DNA of 64,000 nt from Tectiglobus sp965247245 (lineage in GTDB: Bacteria > Pseudomonadota > Alphaproteobacteria > Rhizobiales > Hyphomicrobiaceae), in the NCBI GenBank assembly GCA_965247245.1, contig CBDFGV010000003.1, positions 1,612,001-1,676,000 of the forward strand. The letters run 5' to 3'. Below the pieces are notes generated by a model, which was not told the DNA's origin, did no database searches, and saw nothing but the letters and a program-made list of their open reading frames with translations. Made by a program: the position numbers and the translations under genes. Position 1 is the stretch's first letter. Every line of letters starts with the position of its first letter. Positions 1 to 8,756 of the stretch are shown here, in pieces.

Positions 1-2
1 GA

Positions 3-59
3 GACAAGGTCACGCGCACGCGCGAGGTTCTCGACGTAGTCGGAGAAATCTCAAGTTAA
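3..59 (+). CDS. possible C-terminal end of an upstream gene (partial)
   Basis: One + strand frame is open from the left edge for 18 codons and stops with TAA at 57-59. Its last residues would be DKVTRTREVLDVVGEISS, which looks like ordinary protein sequence with GC-rich third positions. It would end 41 bases before the drug exporter at 101 and so could be its operon partner. No family can be assigned from so short a piece, and a non-coding reading is possible. Confidence 0.3.
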   Translation, partial: DKVTRTREVLDVVGEISS

Positions 60-100
60 TTGCAGATCGCAATCCAGCGGATTGGGCGTCATGAAACAGA

Positions 101-1609
101 ATGAGTGATGATGCTGTCTACAAGCTGACCGTGTTTCAGCGGGCGATGATCCTTATCTTTGTCACGCTCGGCACGATCATCTACGCATCATCCATTCTGA
201 TCGCCTCGGCCCTATTGCCCAAGTTGCAGGGCGCCCTTGCCGCAACCCAGGATGAAATATCCTGGACAATGACATTCAACATTATTGCGACGGCCGTTGT
301 CACACCGATGACCGGTTGGATTGCCGACCGCTTCGGGCGGCGCAACACCATGGTCTGGTGTTCAGCAGCATTTGCCGCCTCAACCTTTCTCTGCGGCACC
401 GCATCTTCGCTGGAAGAGCTGATACTGTGGCGCATCGTTCAGGGCGCCGCCGGTGCCCCTTTGGTTCCGCTCGGACAAACGCTTTTGCTGGACTCCAATC
501 CCTCACGGCACCATGGGCTTGTGACGGCTATCTTTGGTATGGCCAATGTCATCGGCCCCGTACTTGGGCCCACGATCGGCGGCGAGATATCCGAGATTTA
601 TGGCTGGCAATGGGGCTTCTGGATGATGGTCCCCGTCGCAGTGCTCACTGCGGTCGGTTTCCAGTTCGTTATTCCAAAACGCATCTCGCGCGAAAGCAGC
701 AGTCTCGACTGGAGCGGCTTTGTTACACTTTCCATTGCCATTGCCGGAGCACAGTTCGTCTTCTCGCGCGGTCAGCGCCTCGACTGGTTTCAATCCACCG
801 AAATCGTCGTTGTGACCTTTCTCGCAGCCATCACCTTCTACATGTTTGTTGCCCATTGCCTGACCGCCAAGAAACCGTTCATCCGCCTGTTCCTCCTGAA
901 GGATCGCAATTACGCCCTCGGTCTGATCCTTGTGTTCTTCTACGGCATGTTGAACTTTGCCCCGGTGGTCTTACTGCCACCGCTTCTCCAGAACCATGCC
1001 AGCTACACGGACTCGGCAATCGGGATCTTCATCGGTTGGCGCGGCATCGGGACGGCCATAGGTTTCTTCGCAGCCATGATTGCCGGCCGCGTCGATCCCC
1101 GCATCATGATGATGGTTGGCTTCGGCCTGCAGTCCTACGGCGGCTATCAGATGATGCAGTATGATCTCAACGTGGATCAGTCGCTTTTGGCGCTCCACAC
1201 GGTCATACAGGGCGCTGGCATCGGTCTCGCTTGGGTACCCATCACAGTCGTGACCTTCGCGACACTGGCACCGGAGTATCGTGCAGAAGCCATGGGAATG
1301 TTCCATCTGCTGCGCAATTTTGGCTCCAGCCTTTTCATTTCGATCGCCGTTGCCGAGATTGTCCGATCATCAGGCGCCAATTATGCGCGCATGACGGAGA
1401 TCATCTCGCCGTTCAATAAGGTCTGGAACATGCCGTTCGCGACAGGCGCCTGGACAATTGAGTCGCTCGAAGGCATGGCGCGCGTTGCCGGTGAAATCGC
1501 ACGCCAATCCGCCATGATCGGCTACGTCAACGCCTTCACGTTGTACACGCTTGTAGCCGCGGCCGGCATCCCAATCTGTCTGTTCGCTCGCATGCCGCGC
1601 AAAGCCTGA
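101..1609 (+). CDS. MFS transporter, DHA2 (EmrB/QacA) family drug exporter
   Basis: Predicted 502-aa inner-membrane proton-driven exporter with about 14 hydrophobic segments. The MFS motif A is at residues 72-81 (GWIADRFGRR) and the antiporter motif C is around 150-162 (GPVLGPTIGG). Length and motifs fit the 14-TM DHA2 family, which exports amphipathic drugs and other toxic organics; the substrate is unknown. It ends 12 bases before a convergent ABC permease gene. No membrane-fusion partner (EmrA-like) lies beside it. A close paralogue sits at 20175-21704, sharing long stretches such as DEISW.MTFNI.ATA.VTPM and the FSRGQRLDWF / LSRGQRLDWF segment. Confidence 0.9.
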   Translation: MSDDAVYKLTVFQRAMILIFVTLGTIIYASSILIASALLPKLQGALAATQDEISWTMTFNIIATAVVTPMTGWIADRFGRRNTMVWCSAAFAASTFLCGTASSLEELILWRIVQGAAGAPLVPLGQTLLLDSNPSRHHGLVTAIFGMANVIGPVLGPTIGGEISEIYGWQWGFWMMVPVAVLTAVGFQFVIPKRISRESSSLDWSGFVTLSIAIAGAQFVFSRGQRLDWFQSTEIVVVTFLAAITFYMFVAHCLTAKKPFIRLFLLKDRNYALGLILVFFYGMLNFAPVVLLPPLLQNHASYTDSAIGIFIGWRGIGTAIGFFAAMIAGRVDPRIMMMVGFGLQSYGGYQMMQYDLNVDQSLLALHTVIQGAGIGLAWVPITVVTFATLAPEYRAEAMGMFHLLRNFGSSLFISIAVAEIVRSSGANYARMTEIISPFNKVWNMPFATGAWTIESLEGMARVAGEIARQSAMIGYVNAFTLYTLVAAAGIPICLFARMPRKA

Positions 1610-1621
1610 AGCAGACCTGCC

Positions 1622-2524
1622 TTATTCGGATCGCAGCTTCGGATCGAACTCGTCGCGCAACGCATCACCAAACATATTGGCACCAAACACGGCGAGACTG
1701 ATGGCAACGCCAGGCCAGATCGCAACCCAGGGTGCGCTTTCAATGAACTCTTCAGCCCCGCTCCGCAGCATCAATCCCCACGCCGGCGTCGGTTCCTGCA
1801 CACCAAGTCCGAGGAACGACAGGGACGCCTCGGCAAGAATTGCCTGGCCAACCGCGGCCGTCACGACAACCAGAAATGGTGCCATGACATTCGGGACGAT
1901 ATGGCGGAAAATTATGCGCGCCGTCGAGTAGCCGTTGGCTCGGGCGGCATCGATATAGGGAATCTCTCGGATTGAAAGCGCGCTGGAGCGCACAATCCGG
2001 GCACAATCCGGAACGAGTGCTACGGCAATGGCCAGAATGACATTCTCCATGCCGGTGCCGAATGCGACGATGATGGTCAGCGCAAGAATGATGCTCGGAA
2101 AAGCGAGCCAGATATCGGTGATGCGCTGGAAGATCAGATCAAACATGCCGCCGAGATAAGCGCTTGTCACACCGAGAATGAGCCCGACCATACATCCGCC
2201 GACCGCCGCAACGAGACCGACGAATAGGGCCGTTCGGGAGCCATAGATGATCCGCGAGAGAATATCGCGGCCAAAATGGTCGGTTCCGAGGAGATACGTC
2301 CCGTCGGGTGGTATCAGGCCCTTCTCGAAGTTGATCTCCACTGGATCATGTGGCGCAATGAGAGGCGCAAAGACAGCGGCGATCACCATGATCAACACGA
2401 TCAGGAAACCGATAGCGCCCAGCGGATGCCGCCGCGAAAAATCCTTAACAACCTGCCAGAAGCCAGATTGCGATGATGGGATATCGATGTCGTGGTCCAG
2501 GCCGGACGTCGCTGCCATGATCAA
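1622..2524 (-). CDS. ABC transporter permease, DppC/OppC type (orphan)
   Basis: Predicted 300-aa inner-membrane permease of a peptide/nickel-type ABC importer. It has an N-terminal TM helix after about 30 residues, the conserved LGTDHFGRDILSR segment near residue 80 that is typical of DppC/OppC, and an EAA-like cytoplasmic loop (DAARANGYSTARIIFRHIVPN region) near residue 195. These importers normally need a DppB-type partner, two ATPases and a binding protein, but none is encoded nearby. The 242 bases upstream hold no recognisable remnant of a partner. It may work with subunits encoded elsewhere, or be a leftover of a rearranged operon. Confidence 0.85.
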   Translation of the reverse strand: MIMAATSGLDHDIDIPSSQSGFWQVVKDFSRRHPLGAIGFLIVLIMVIAAVFAPLIAPHDPVEINFEKGLIPPDGTYLLGTDHFGRDILSRIIYGSRTALFVGLVAAVGGCMVGLILGVTSAYLGGMFDLIFQRITDIWLAFPSIILALTIIVAFGTGMENVILAIAVALVPDCARIVRSSALSIREIPYIDAARANGYSTARIIFRHIVPNVMAPFLVVVTAAVGQAILAEASLSFLGLGVQEPTPAWGLMLRSGAEEFIESAPWVAIWPGVAISLAVFGANMFGDALRDEFDPKLRSE

Positions 2525-2766
2525 CCTTGCGCATAGTTGTTAGTTCGAGCGGCTCACTCGCACAGTTCCTCGCACTTATGGCGTGATTTGCCTTTTAAAA
2601 TGATCACACAGCGTCAATTGTCGCAGAAATCATGATTGAGAATTCAGCTGATGATTGAAACGCCGATCCGTGATCGTGAACACCAAAGAATTTGATAGGT
2701 ACCGACGATCAAAGTTGCACATTGCCTGACATGCTCCGTGGCGGAGCCGCCGGAGTAGCATTCGGC

Positions 2767-3543
2767 CTACTCGGCCAGGCGCGCAACACACCGGCACCAG
2801 CCGGCACTGGCTGCTTTGATCTTCACCGGAAAGCACATGATCTCGAACCCGGTCGCTGGTAACTGGTCAAGATTGGCAAGCTTCTCCATGTGGCAATAGC
2901 CAATTTCCATGCCGGCACGGTGGCCTTCCCAGATGAGGCCGGCATCGCCGGTTTCCTTGACGCGTTCGGCGGTAAAAACAAAAGGCGCGTCCCAGCTCCA
3001 GGCATCCGTGCCTGTCACCCGCACACCGCGTTCCAACAGGTACAGAGTTGCCTCGCGGCCCATCCCGCAGCCTGAGTTGACATACTTGTCTGTTCCGTAA
3101 TGGGCTGCAGCGCCCGTATTGACGACAACGATGTCGCGCTCCTGCAATTGATAGCCAATCCGGTCCAGCTCTCCCGCTACATCATCCGCTGTCGCGACGT
3201 AGCCGTCGGCGAAGTGACTGAAGTCCAGCTTAACGCCATGCCCAATGCACCACTCTAACGGAACTTCATCGATCGTAATGGCGCGCTCGCCGTTGTTCAT
3301 TGTGGAATGGAAATGATAGGGGGCATCGAGATGCGTGCCATTGTGCGTCGAGATCTGCACCAGCTCGATTGCCCAACCTTCGCCGCCCGGCAGTTGATCC
3401 CGCCCGACACCAGGAAAAAACTGCAGCATGCGCTCAGTTGTCTGGGTGTGATCCATGTATTGGATCTGTGGCGCCAGGCCCGGCGGATCATCGTTCTCGG
3501 TATTCTGTAGCGGACGGCTGAGATCGATCAATTTGCCAGGCAT
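2767..3543 (-). CDS. cyclase family protein (kynurenine-formamidase-like metal hydrolase)
   Basis: Predicted 258-aa cytoplasmic hydrolase. The family signature HNGTHLDAPYH lies at residues 67-77, matching the HxGTHxDxPxH metal-binding motif of the cyclase/KynB family (PF04199). Members hydrolyse N-formylkynurenine, isatin or cyclic amides, so the exact reaction here is open. It is divergent from the cytochrome c gene, with 54 bases between the starts. Downstream on the same strand is the orphan ABC permease, 242 bases away and probably a separate unit. Confidence 0.85.
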   Translation of the reverse strand: MPGKLIDLSRPLQNTENDDPPGLAPQIQYMDHTQTTERMLQFFPGVGRDQLPGGEGWAIELVQISTHNGTHLDAPYHFHSTMNNGERAITIDEVPLEWCIGHGVKLDFSHFADGYVATADDVAGELDRIGYQLQERDIVVVNTGAAAHYGTDKYVNSGCGMGREATLYLLERGVRVTGTDAWSWDAPFVFTAERVKETGDAGLIWEGHRAGMEIGYCHMEKLANLDQLPATGFEIMCFPVKIKAASAGWCRCVARLAE

Positions 3544-3597
3544 GTCGGAGTTCCTCTAGTGTAGGTCCTTCAAGACTGGCAAACTAACAGACTTCTC

Positions 3598-3975
3598 ATG
3601 TTCGCGTTACGCATTACCTTAGCCGCAATAGCAGCTTTCTCATTCAGCATACCGGCGCTCAGCGAAGGCAACATCGTGAACGGACAGAAGATCTCAGAAA
3701 CCCATTGTGCCCGTTGCCACGTCATTGGCGACTACAACAAATTCGGTGGCATTGGCAGCACACCGTCATTCCAGCTTCTCGTCAAACGGCGCCCAGATTA
3801 CGAGGCCCGCTTTGAAACGTTCTTTGAGCGTCCGCCGCACCCGGCATTTGTGACCATCAAGGGTTATGGTCGTCGCATGGAACATCTGCCCGCCAACGCG
3901 GCACCAGTGGAACTCCCGCTCTCCGCCGTGCTTGACATTCTGGCTTTCGCCAAGACGCTCAAGACTCCTAAGTAG
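3598..3975 (+). CDS. small periplasmic c-type cytochrome
   Basis: 125 aa with a Sec signal peptide (about residues 1-22, cleavage likely after ALS) and one haem c attachment motif, CARCH, at 37-41. A methionine at 94 (GRRMEHLP) is the likely distal haem ligand. Size and layout fit class I cytochrome c proteins that hand electrons between periplasmic dehydrogenases and terminal oxidases. The ATG has no strong Shine-Dalgarno sequence. The SDR dehydrogenase follows after 109 bases on the same strand. Confidence 0.85.
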   Translation: MFALRITLAAIAAFSFSIPALSEGNIVNGQKISETHCARCHVIGDYNKFGGIGSTPSFQLLVKRRPDYEARFETFFERPPHPAFVTIKGYGRRMEHLPANAAPVELPLSAVLDILAFAKTLKTPK

Positions 3976-4084
3976 ACAACCAAAGCAACAAAGCATCACA
4001 GCTGCGATCACCAAATACGATTTCGCTCAAACGGCGGACGGACTAAACTCGCCCCAACGCACATACAAATATCGGGAGAACGCG

Positions 4085-4855
4085 ATGGCTGGTCGGCTGG
4101 ACGGCAAAGTAGCATTAGTGACGGGCGGGGCTTCTGGGCTGGGCGCATGCAGCGCAAAGCTCATGGCGCAGGAAGGCGCAAAGGTTGTTGTCACAGACAT
4201 TGTTGAAGAGGGCGCCCGTCAGGTCGTCAATGATATCGGCGATGCTGCACATTTCATTCCCCTGGATGTAACCAGCGAGGAACAATGGATCGATGCGATT
4301 GCGGGCGCCGCCGCCCACTTTGGGGCCTTGCATGTCATGGTCAACTCCGCCGGGATCGGGCTGTCGAAAACCGTCGAGGAGATTGAGCTCGAGGAATGGC
4401 GGAAAGTTCACGCTATCGATCTTGAAGGCGTCTTTCTGGGTTGCAAGCATGGTGTTGCTGAAATCAAAAAACACACCGGTAACGTCGGCGGCTCGATCGT
4501 CAACATTTCATCAATTTCGGGCATCATCGCCGGTGCCAACATGGCCGCTTATAATTCGGCCAAGGGTGGCGTCCGGTTACTGTCGAAGTCAGTTGCCTTG
4601 CACTGCGCGAAATCAGGTTACAATATTCGCTGCAATTCCGTGCACCCGACCTTCATCGACACACCAATCCTCGACAAGTACCGCGACCGCTTCGGCAATG
4701 AGGTGATGCAGCAAAAGCTTGGCCGCCAGGTTCCGCTCGGCAGGCTCGGCGCCGCGGAGGAAGTGGGTTGGCCAATCGTTTTCCTCGCGTCCGATGAGTC
4801 AAGCTTTATGACTGGATCAGAAGTGGTCATCGATGGCGGCATCTCCGCCATGTAG
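4085..4855 (+). CDS. short-chain dehydrogenase/reductase (SDR, classical)
   Basis: 256-aa NAD(P)-dependent oxidoreductase. The nucleotide-binding motif TGGASGLG is at 13-20, NSAG at 87-90, and the catalytic Ser at 142/143 with Tyr156 and Lys160 (YNSAK). An acidic residue (VVTDIVEEG, near 38) after the second strand suggests NAD rather than NADP. The reading frame is open further upstream, but the ATG at 4085 follows GGGAGAACGCG and starts right at the family N-terminus. Substrate is unknown; the family includes many secondary alcohol and hydroxysteroid dehydrogenases. Confidence 0.9.
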   Translation: MAGRLDGKVALVTGGASGLGACSAKLMAQEGAKVVVTDIVEEGARQVVNDIGDAAHFIPLDVTSEEQWIDAIAGAAAHFGALHVMVNSAGIGLSKTVEEIELEEWRKVHAIDLEGVFLGCKHGVAEIKKHTGNVGGSIVNISSISGIIAGANMAAYNSAKGGVRLLSKSVALHCAKSGYNIRCNSVHPTFIDTPILDKYRDRFGNEVMQQKLGRQVPLGRLGAAEEVGWPIVFLASDESSFMTGSEVVIDGGISAM

Positions 4856-4876
4856 ATGGCTGGCCAAGGCTGTGCT

Positions 4877-4897
4877 CAAGGCACGAGCCGTGCCTTG
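4877..4897. terminator. hairpin between convergent genes
   Basis: Perfect 8-bp stem CAAGGCAC / GTGCCTTG with loop GAGCC, placed between the convergent ends of the SDR and the metalloprotease genes. There is no T-run on either side, so this is a candidate bidirectional terminator or mRNA-end stabiliser. Confidence 0.5.
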
Positions 4898-4942
4898 GCA
4901 GTCAGGCCGTTGGTCTCTGTATCCATATGACGCCACATCGTA

Positions 4943-5905
4943 TCAGGGTTTTGGCGTCATAATGGCTTTACGAATGCGGGCCAGTTCGGCGTTATCGTCG
5001 AGCACAACCTTTTGGCCGTTACGCCGGACTCCAAGCTGCCTCCATAGCTGGCTCAGATTAGGCCGATGATGCCGCTTCCCCATCCGCTCATAAAACTCGC
5101 GAAAAACACTATGCCCTGTCGGGTCATCAACAGCTTTCAGGGCGCGATCAACTGGCCAAAGTTTATCGTGCGTCGCTCCGGCACCCACCGAAGCGCGCAG
5201 AGCATCTTGCAGACCGAAGCGGTTGTTTGTTCTTCGACGCAGTTCAATGTCGACGAGCAGACTGTAAATGGTCCCGCCCCAGTAGACGCTGCCCCAACTG
5301 GTTGTCCCATCCAACCCCTGACCATTGCGTGGCGGCAAACCATGCGGCATGTCCCGGACAAACAAACGCCAAGCATTTGCACGCTTCAACGCACCGGCAT
5401 GAACCAGAGATATTCGCTCAACATAAACAGCCAACCCCTCTGACAACCAAAGATGCTTCTCCGCCAGATTTGGAAAGCCGAGATGCGCCATCTCGTGAAC
5501 CGACTTCCAGTCCGACCGTAGGTCCCTCTCCCGACTGGACGTTCCGACAAAGAGGCGGACAACCGGTATCTCGTACCCGAAAACCGTTCCGGACTGCACG
5601 CCCCGCCCACCATTGGCAACGACAATGATATGGGCCTCCGGAACCGGGAAGCGACCAAAATAGCCCGACACGGTTTCGGCTGCGCGCTTGATCCAGGCCA
5701 GCCGCTGACTTTTGGGCAGTTGAAACTGGCCTCGGATGAAAGCAACGTTCAAGCGGGCGTCGCGGAGCTTCACCACATCAGGTTCAAGCTGCGCAAAACT
5801 CTCGCGCGAAATCTGCGCAAGACGTATCGGTTCACTCCTGACGAGAAAGGGCGCCAGTCCTACCACAAACGCGACAATGAAGTACAGGTTATGCTTGATA
5901 TCCAT
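4943..5905 (-). CDS. exported HExxH metalloprotease-like protein (gluzincin pattern)
   Basis: 320 aa if started at the ATG of MDIKHNLYF; an ATG six codons upstream (5923) is an alternative. A hydrophobic signal segment covers about residues 6-23. The zinc motif HEMAH is at 137-141 and a possible third ligand Glu156 lies in SEGLAVYVE, giving a gluzincin-like HExxH...E arrangement (peptidase MA clan). The C-terminal part is poorly recognisable. It is predicted to be a periplasmic or exported zinc peptidase of unknown substrate. It converges on the SDR gene; upstream lies the divergent GNAT gene. Confidence 0.65.
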   Translation of the reverse strand: MDIKHNLYFIVAFVVGLAPFLVRSEPIRLAQISRESFAQLEPDVVKLRDARLNVAFIRGQFQLPKSQRLAWIKRAAETVSGYFGRFPVPEAHIIVVANGGRGVQSGTVFGYEIPVVRLFVGTSSRERDLRSDWKSVHEMAHLGFPNLAEKHLWLSEGLAVYVERISLVHAGALKRANAWRLFVRDMPHGLPPRNGQGLDGTTSWGSVYWGGTIYSLLVDIELRRRTNNRFGLQDALRASVGAGATHDKLWPVDRALKAVDDPTGHSVFREFYERMGKRHHRPNLSQLWRQLGVRRNGQKVVLDDNAELARIRKAIMTPKP

Positions 5906-6011
5906 CCAGCAATTGCTAGGCATTGATACGGAGTAAAGCAGCAAAACTTTGTGTGATGGGTTAGTCAACACGCGGAGAGCCGGACCATACTGCCAGCTCC
6001 CAGCAACAGTG

Positions 6012-6548
6012 ATGCCGCAAGCCTTCCTCAGCAGGGACCATCCAGTGCAACAGTTCAAGTTAGAAATCGGACCACCGCACTTCTCCAACTGGCCCACGCT
6101 CCATCAGCTTCTCGTCGATAGTTTCGCTTATATGGTAGGCCGCATTGATCCGCCGTCTTCGCTCAATCGGATGTCGCCTGAAACGTTACGCGAAAAATCG
6201 GCAGAAGAAACGCTGATCATTGTCTGGTTGGACGACGTGGTCGTGGCTTGTGGGTTCCTAAAAGAAACAGCAGATGCGATCTACCTCGGGAAACTGGCAG
6301 TACGCGAAGATGTGCGCGGTCGCGGCATCCTGCGCAAAATTATGGCAGCTGCCGAGGACGTCGGCAAGGCGAGGGGCAAACAAGCGCTGGAGCTGCAAAC
6401 GCGTGTGGAACTAACTGAGAACCATCGGACTTTTGCATCGCTCGGTTTTGTGCAATCCGGTACGACAGCGCATGCCGGTTACGATCGCCCAACCAGCATC
6501 ACAATGCGCAAGGCGCTCTGGACAGAGACATCAGATCAATCCGGATAG
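6012..6548 (+). CDS. GNAT family N-acetyltransferase
   Basis: About 178 aa from the ATG at 6012; the frame is open up to 5949 but the extra residues look non-conserved. The acetyl-CoA pyrophosphate-binding loop is visible as VREDVRGRGILRKIM (R/QxxGxG/A motif), followed by the LELQTRVELTENHRTFASLGFVQSG segment typical of motif B. It transfers an acetyl group to an unknown amine. Its 3' end overlaps the convergent phosphodiesterase gene by 13 bases. Confidence 0.75.
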   Translation: MPQAFLSRDHPVQQFKLEIGPPHFSNWPTLHQLLVDSFAYMVGRIDPPSSLNRMSPETLREKSAEETLIIVWLDDVVVACGFLKETADAIYLGKLAVREDVRGRGILRKIMAAAEDVGKARGKQALELQTRVELTENHRTFASLGFVQSGTTAHAGYDRPTSITMRKALWTETSDQSG

Positions 6549-7345
6549 ATCGTTGTCCGATGAGGATCAAATACGAGATCCTCTACACCGTCCGGGCGAA
6601 CAAATCGGCTCGCAACATGTTCGGCCTCAAACACATGTTCGACATAACCAATCACGCGGTCACCGCCGAGATCCTGCTGCATGGCCCCGACCACAAAGGA
6701 CGCTGCCGGTGACCAGACGTGATCAATACCATCAATGATCTTGTGACGCTGGATATGAAGATGGCCGCTGGCAATCAGCTTAACCGGTTTGCCTGCGAGC
6801 AATGACAACAGCCGGGCCCGAGGCTCCGGTGCAATCGTCCAATAACCGCAGGGACCTTCGTCCACTTGATCAATGCAAAACGGCTTGTGAGAAAAAAGCG
6901 CGATCGGCTGGTTGTCCGAAAGCTGTTGTTCGAGCCAACTCAGTTGCTCTTCTTCAGCCGGATGGCCGGTGTTGCAAAGCATGGTGTTCAGCCCGATCAG
7001 CCGCCAACCATTCAAATCCCGCACCCAATAGTCCGGTCCGATGGTATCGCGCCATTGCGCCAGCAGTTCATCGTTTAAGGCCTGATCAGCGCGCAAGCTC
7101 GGCAGATCACCGACATCATGGTTGCCAGGGATAGACAGCACTTCCGCCGGCAAAGCTGCATTCCAGTCTCGCGCCATCTCAAGATCAGCAACCACACCTC
7201 CAGCGGCATCCATGCTCAGGTCACCAGTATGGATGATCAGGTCAGGCGATTGCTCGCAGACATGCTGTGAAATGAACTCAGCATTGCGCCGAAAGTGATC
7301 ATGTTGAACGGAAAGGTGCGTATCGGAGATTTGAATGATGCGCAT
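6536..7345 (-). CDS. metallophosphoesterase, class III cyclic-nucleotide phosphodiesterase (CpdA/Icc-like)
   Basis: 269-aa cytoplasmic binuclear metal phosphoesterase. Motifs run in order: DTH at 8-10 (ISDTHLS), GD in HTGDLSMD, GNHD (IPGNHDVGDL) and GHLH (ASGHLHIQRH). This layout matches CpdA/Icc, which hydrolyses cAMP, though the family also acts on cGMP and phospholipid headgroups. A class III nucleotide cyclase gene lies 3.4 kb downstream in the window, so both making and breaking of a cyclic nucleotide may be encoded here. Upstream lie a 16-bp tandem repeat block and a small membrane protein gene on the same strand. Confidence 0.85.
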   Translation of the reverse strand: MRIIQISDTHLSVQHDHFRRNAEFISQHVCEQSPDLIIHTGDLSMDAAGGVVADLEMARDWNAALPAEVLSIPGNHDVGDLPSLRADQALNDELLAQWRDTIGPDYWVRDLNGWRLIGLNTMLCNTGHPAEEEQLSWLEQQLSDNQPIALFSHKPFCIDQVDEGPCGYWTIAPEPRARLLSLLAGKPVKLIASGHLHIQRHKIIDGIDHVWSPAASFVVGAMQQDLGGDRVIGYVEHVFEAEHVASRFVRPDGVEDLVFDPHRTTIYPD

Positions 7346-7415
7346 GGATGCAAACTCGCAATAATTCTGAGATCATCTTGGAAATAGCCAACAAGCGTGA
7401 CGGTATCAGGACAAT

Positions 7416-7479
7416 CAATTGATCCGCGGGGCACTTGATCCGTGGAGCACTTGAACCGGGCGGCGCTTGAACCAAGGGA
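7416..7479. repeat. four degenerate 16-bp tandem repeats
   Basis: Four consecutive 16-base units begin at 7416, 7432, 7448 and 7464: CAATTGATCCGCGGGG, CACTTGATCCGTGGAG, CACTTGAACCGGGCGG and CGCTTGAACCAAGGGA. The shared core is CxCTTGAxCC. They fill the gap between the small membrane protein gene (stop at 7483) and the phosphodiesterase start. As they are not a multiple of three in phase with a reading frame, they are probably non-coding. Confidence 0.7.
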
Positions 7480-7482
7480 CGG

Positions 7483-7668
7483 TCAGTTCGCAGCCGGCGG
7501 CTTTTCATTTCCCCCAAACAACAGTAGCGCGATGAGAAAAATCAACATCGCTCCGGCAAACGCCAGCTTGCGGCCGTTGACCAACAACCAGGCTTTCCAG
7601 GGTTCGTCCCGCTTAAATTGCTCGAACAGTTCAGCCTGCGTTGGCTGGCGCTCTTCTTCGTCCTGCAT
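7483..7668 (-). CDS. small single-pass membrane protein, 61 aa
   Basis: Starts MQDEEERQPTQAELFEQFKR, an acidic and polar N-terminus, then one strong TM segment at about residues 35-53 (LAFAGAMLIFLIALLLFGG) and a short tail. It has the look of a real small gene: good codon use and a 23-base gap from the LLM oxidoreductase upstream on the same strand. No family is recognised. It could be a small subunit or regulator of a membrane complex. Confidence 0.6.
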   Translation of the reverse strand: MQDEEERQPTQAELFEQFKRDEPWKAWLLVNGRKLAFAGAMLIFLIALLLFGGNEKPPAAN

Positions 7669-7691
7669 CGTTGATCCTTACAAAGGAATTC

Positions 7692-8756
7692 TTAGCGAAG
7701 CGCTGGCATCACCTGCTCGCCAAAGAGCTTCATAGACTGGGTAATGCGGGCATGGCTCATGAAGCCATAACTCATCTGGCAAAGCACATGGTGCACGTCA
7801 ATATCCCGCAGTGCCGCCAGTTGTTCCTTAACCCGCTTCGCAGTCCCATAGAATGCACCCGTAGAAAGCGTGAATTTCAGCGCTTCCTCTTCGTCAACAC
7901 GTCCATCTGACCAGGGATTGAGGAATTGATCTTCAACTTTGAAGTCGGGTGGATTGAGCGTTTGCCGGGCGTGCACCATGTGTTGGCGCGTATGGCGAAG
8001 CGCATCGACCAATTCGTCTTCCGCTTGCGCATCACTCTCCGCAACATGCACATAGCGCCAGACAGCAGCATCCTTGCGCAACGACATCTGCCGCTCTTCC
8101 GGCAGGCCACTTTGCTTGAGCCCCGCCTCATAGAGAGCTAGGCGGTCCTGCAAAACACTTTCGCCTAGACGGACGGTCATAACCGGAACGCCCTGTTTGC
8201 CACAGTGCTCGAACGATGTTGGTGAAATTGCGCTATGCCAGATTGGTGGATGTGGCCGCTGATGCGGAGACGGCCTCAGTTCAGGAATGTTGACGTTGTA
8301 GTATTGGCCTTTGAAGTCGAACGGTGCCTGCGTCCAAGCCCGCAACATAATGTCGAGGCTCTCAGTGAAGCGCTCCCGACTATCTGAGCTGTCAAGGCCA
8401 TAACCGACAAACTCGTATTCATTGAAAATCGTGCCGCGGCCAACACCGACATCAAGCCGGCCCTTACAGAGATTGTCGACCACCGATAGCTGCGTCGCGA
8501 CGCGCACCGGATGGCGCAACGCCATTTGTATAACGGCAAACCCGATGCGAATACGTTCTGTCTTCATCGCCAACGCACTGGCAAACGGAATAGGATCGCC
8601 GTAAACGCTCTCGCCGGTGAAATTGTGCTCGGTCAGCCAGACGGAATCGTATCCCAAGTCCTCAGCCAGACAGGCCTGCTGCAACTGCTCGTCAATCGCG
8701 GTCCCATCTTCGTCGGCAGATGGCGAATGATTGAGTGTGAGCCAACCAAACTTCAT
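7692..8756 (-). CDS. LLM class flavin-dependent oxidoreductase (bacterial luciferase-like)
   Basis: 354-aa cytoplasmic FMNH2/F420-type TIM-barrel oxidoreductase. It begins MKFGWLTLNHSPS and shows the family features ERIRIGFAVIQMALRHPVRVA, a serine/glycine-rich GRLDVGVGRG loop near residue 100, and the HPPIWHSAISPTSFEHCGKQG segment. Members are flavin monooxygenases that split C-S, C-C or C-N bonds or oxidise long-chain aldehydes; the substrate is unknown. No flavin reductase is adjacent. It probably forms a unit with the small membrane protein gene. Confidence 0.88.
   Translation of the reverse strand: MKFGWLTLNHSPSADEDGTAIDEQLQQACLAEDLGYDSVWLTEHNFTGESVYGDPIPFASALAMKTERIRIGFAVIQMALRHPVRVATQLSVVDNLCKGRLDVGVGRGTIFNEYEFVGYGLDSSDSRERFTESLDIMLRAWTQAPFDFKGQYYNVNIPELRPSPHQRPHPPIWHSAISPTSFEHCGKQGVPVMTVRLGESVLQDRLALYEAGLKQSGLPEERQMSLRKDAAVWRYVHVAESDAQAEDELVDALRHTRQHMVHARQTLNPPDFKVEDQFLNPWSDGRVDEEEALKFTLSTGAFYGTAKRVKEQLAALRDIDVHHVLCQMSYGFMSHARITQSMKLFGEQVMPALR

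Noticed and set aside
316..1164. 282-codon + strand frame inside the first drug exporter
   Set aside because: Out of frame with a clear MFS protein and rich in Arg, His and Cys.
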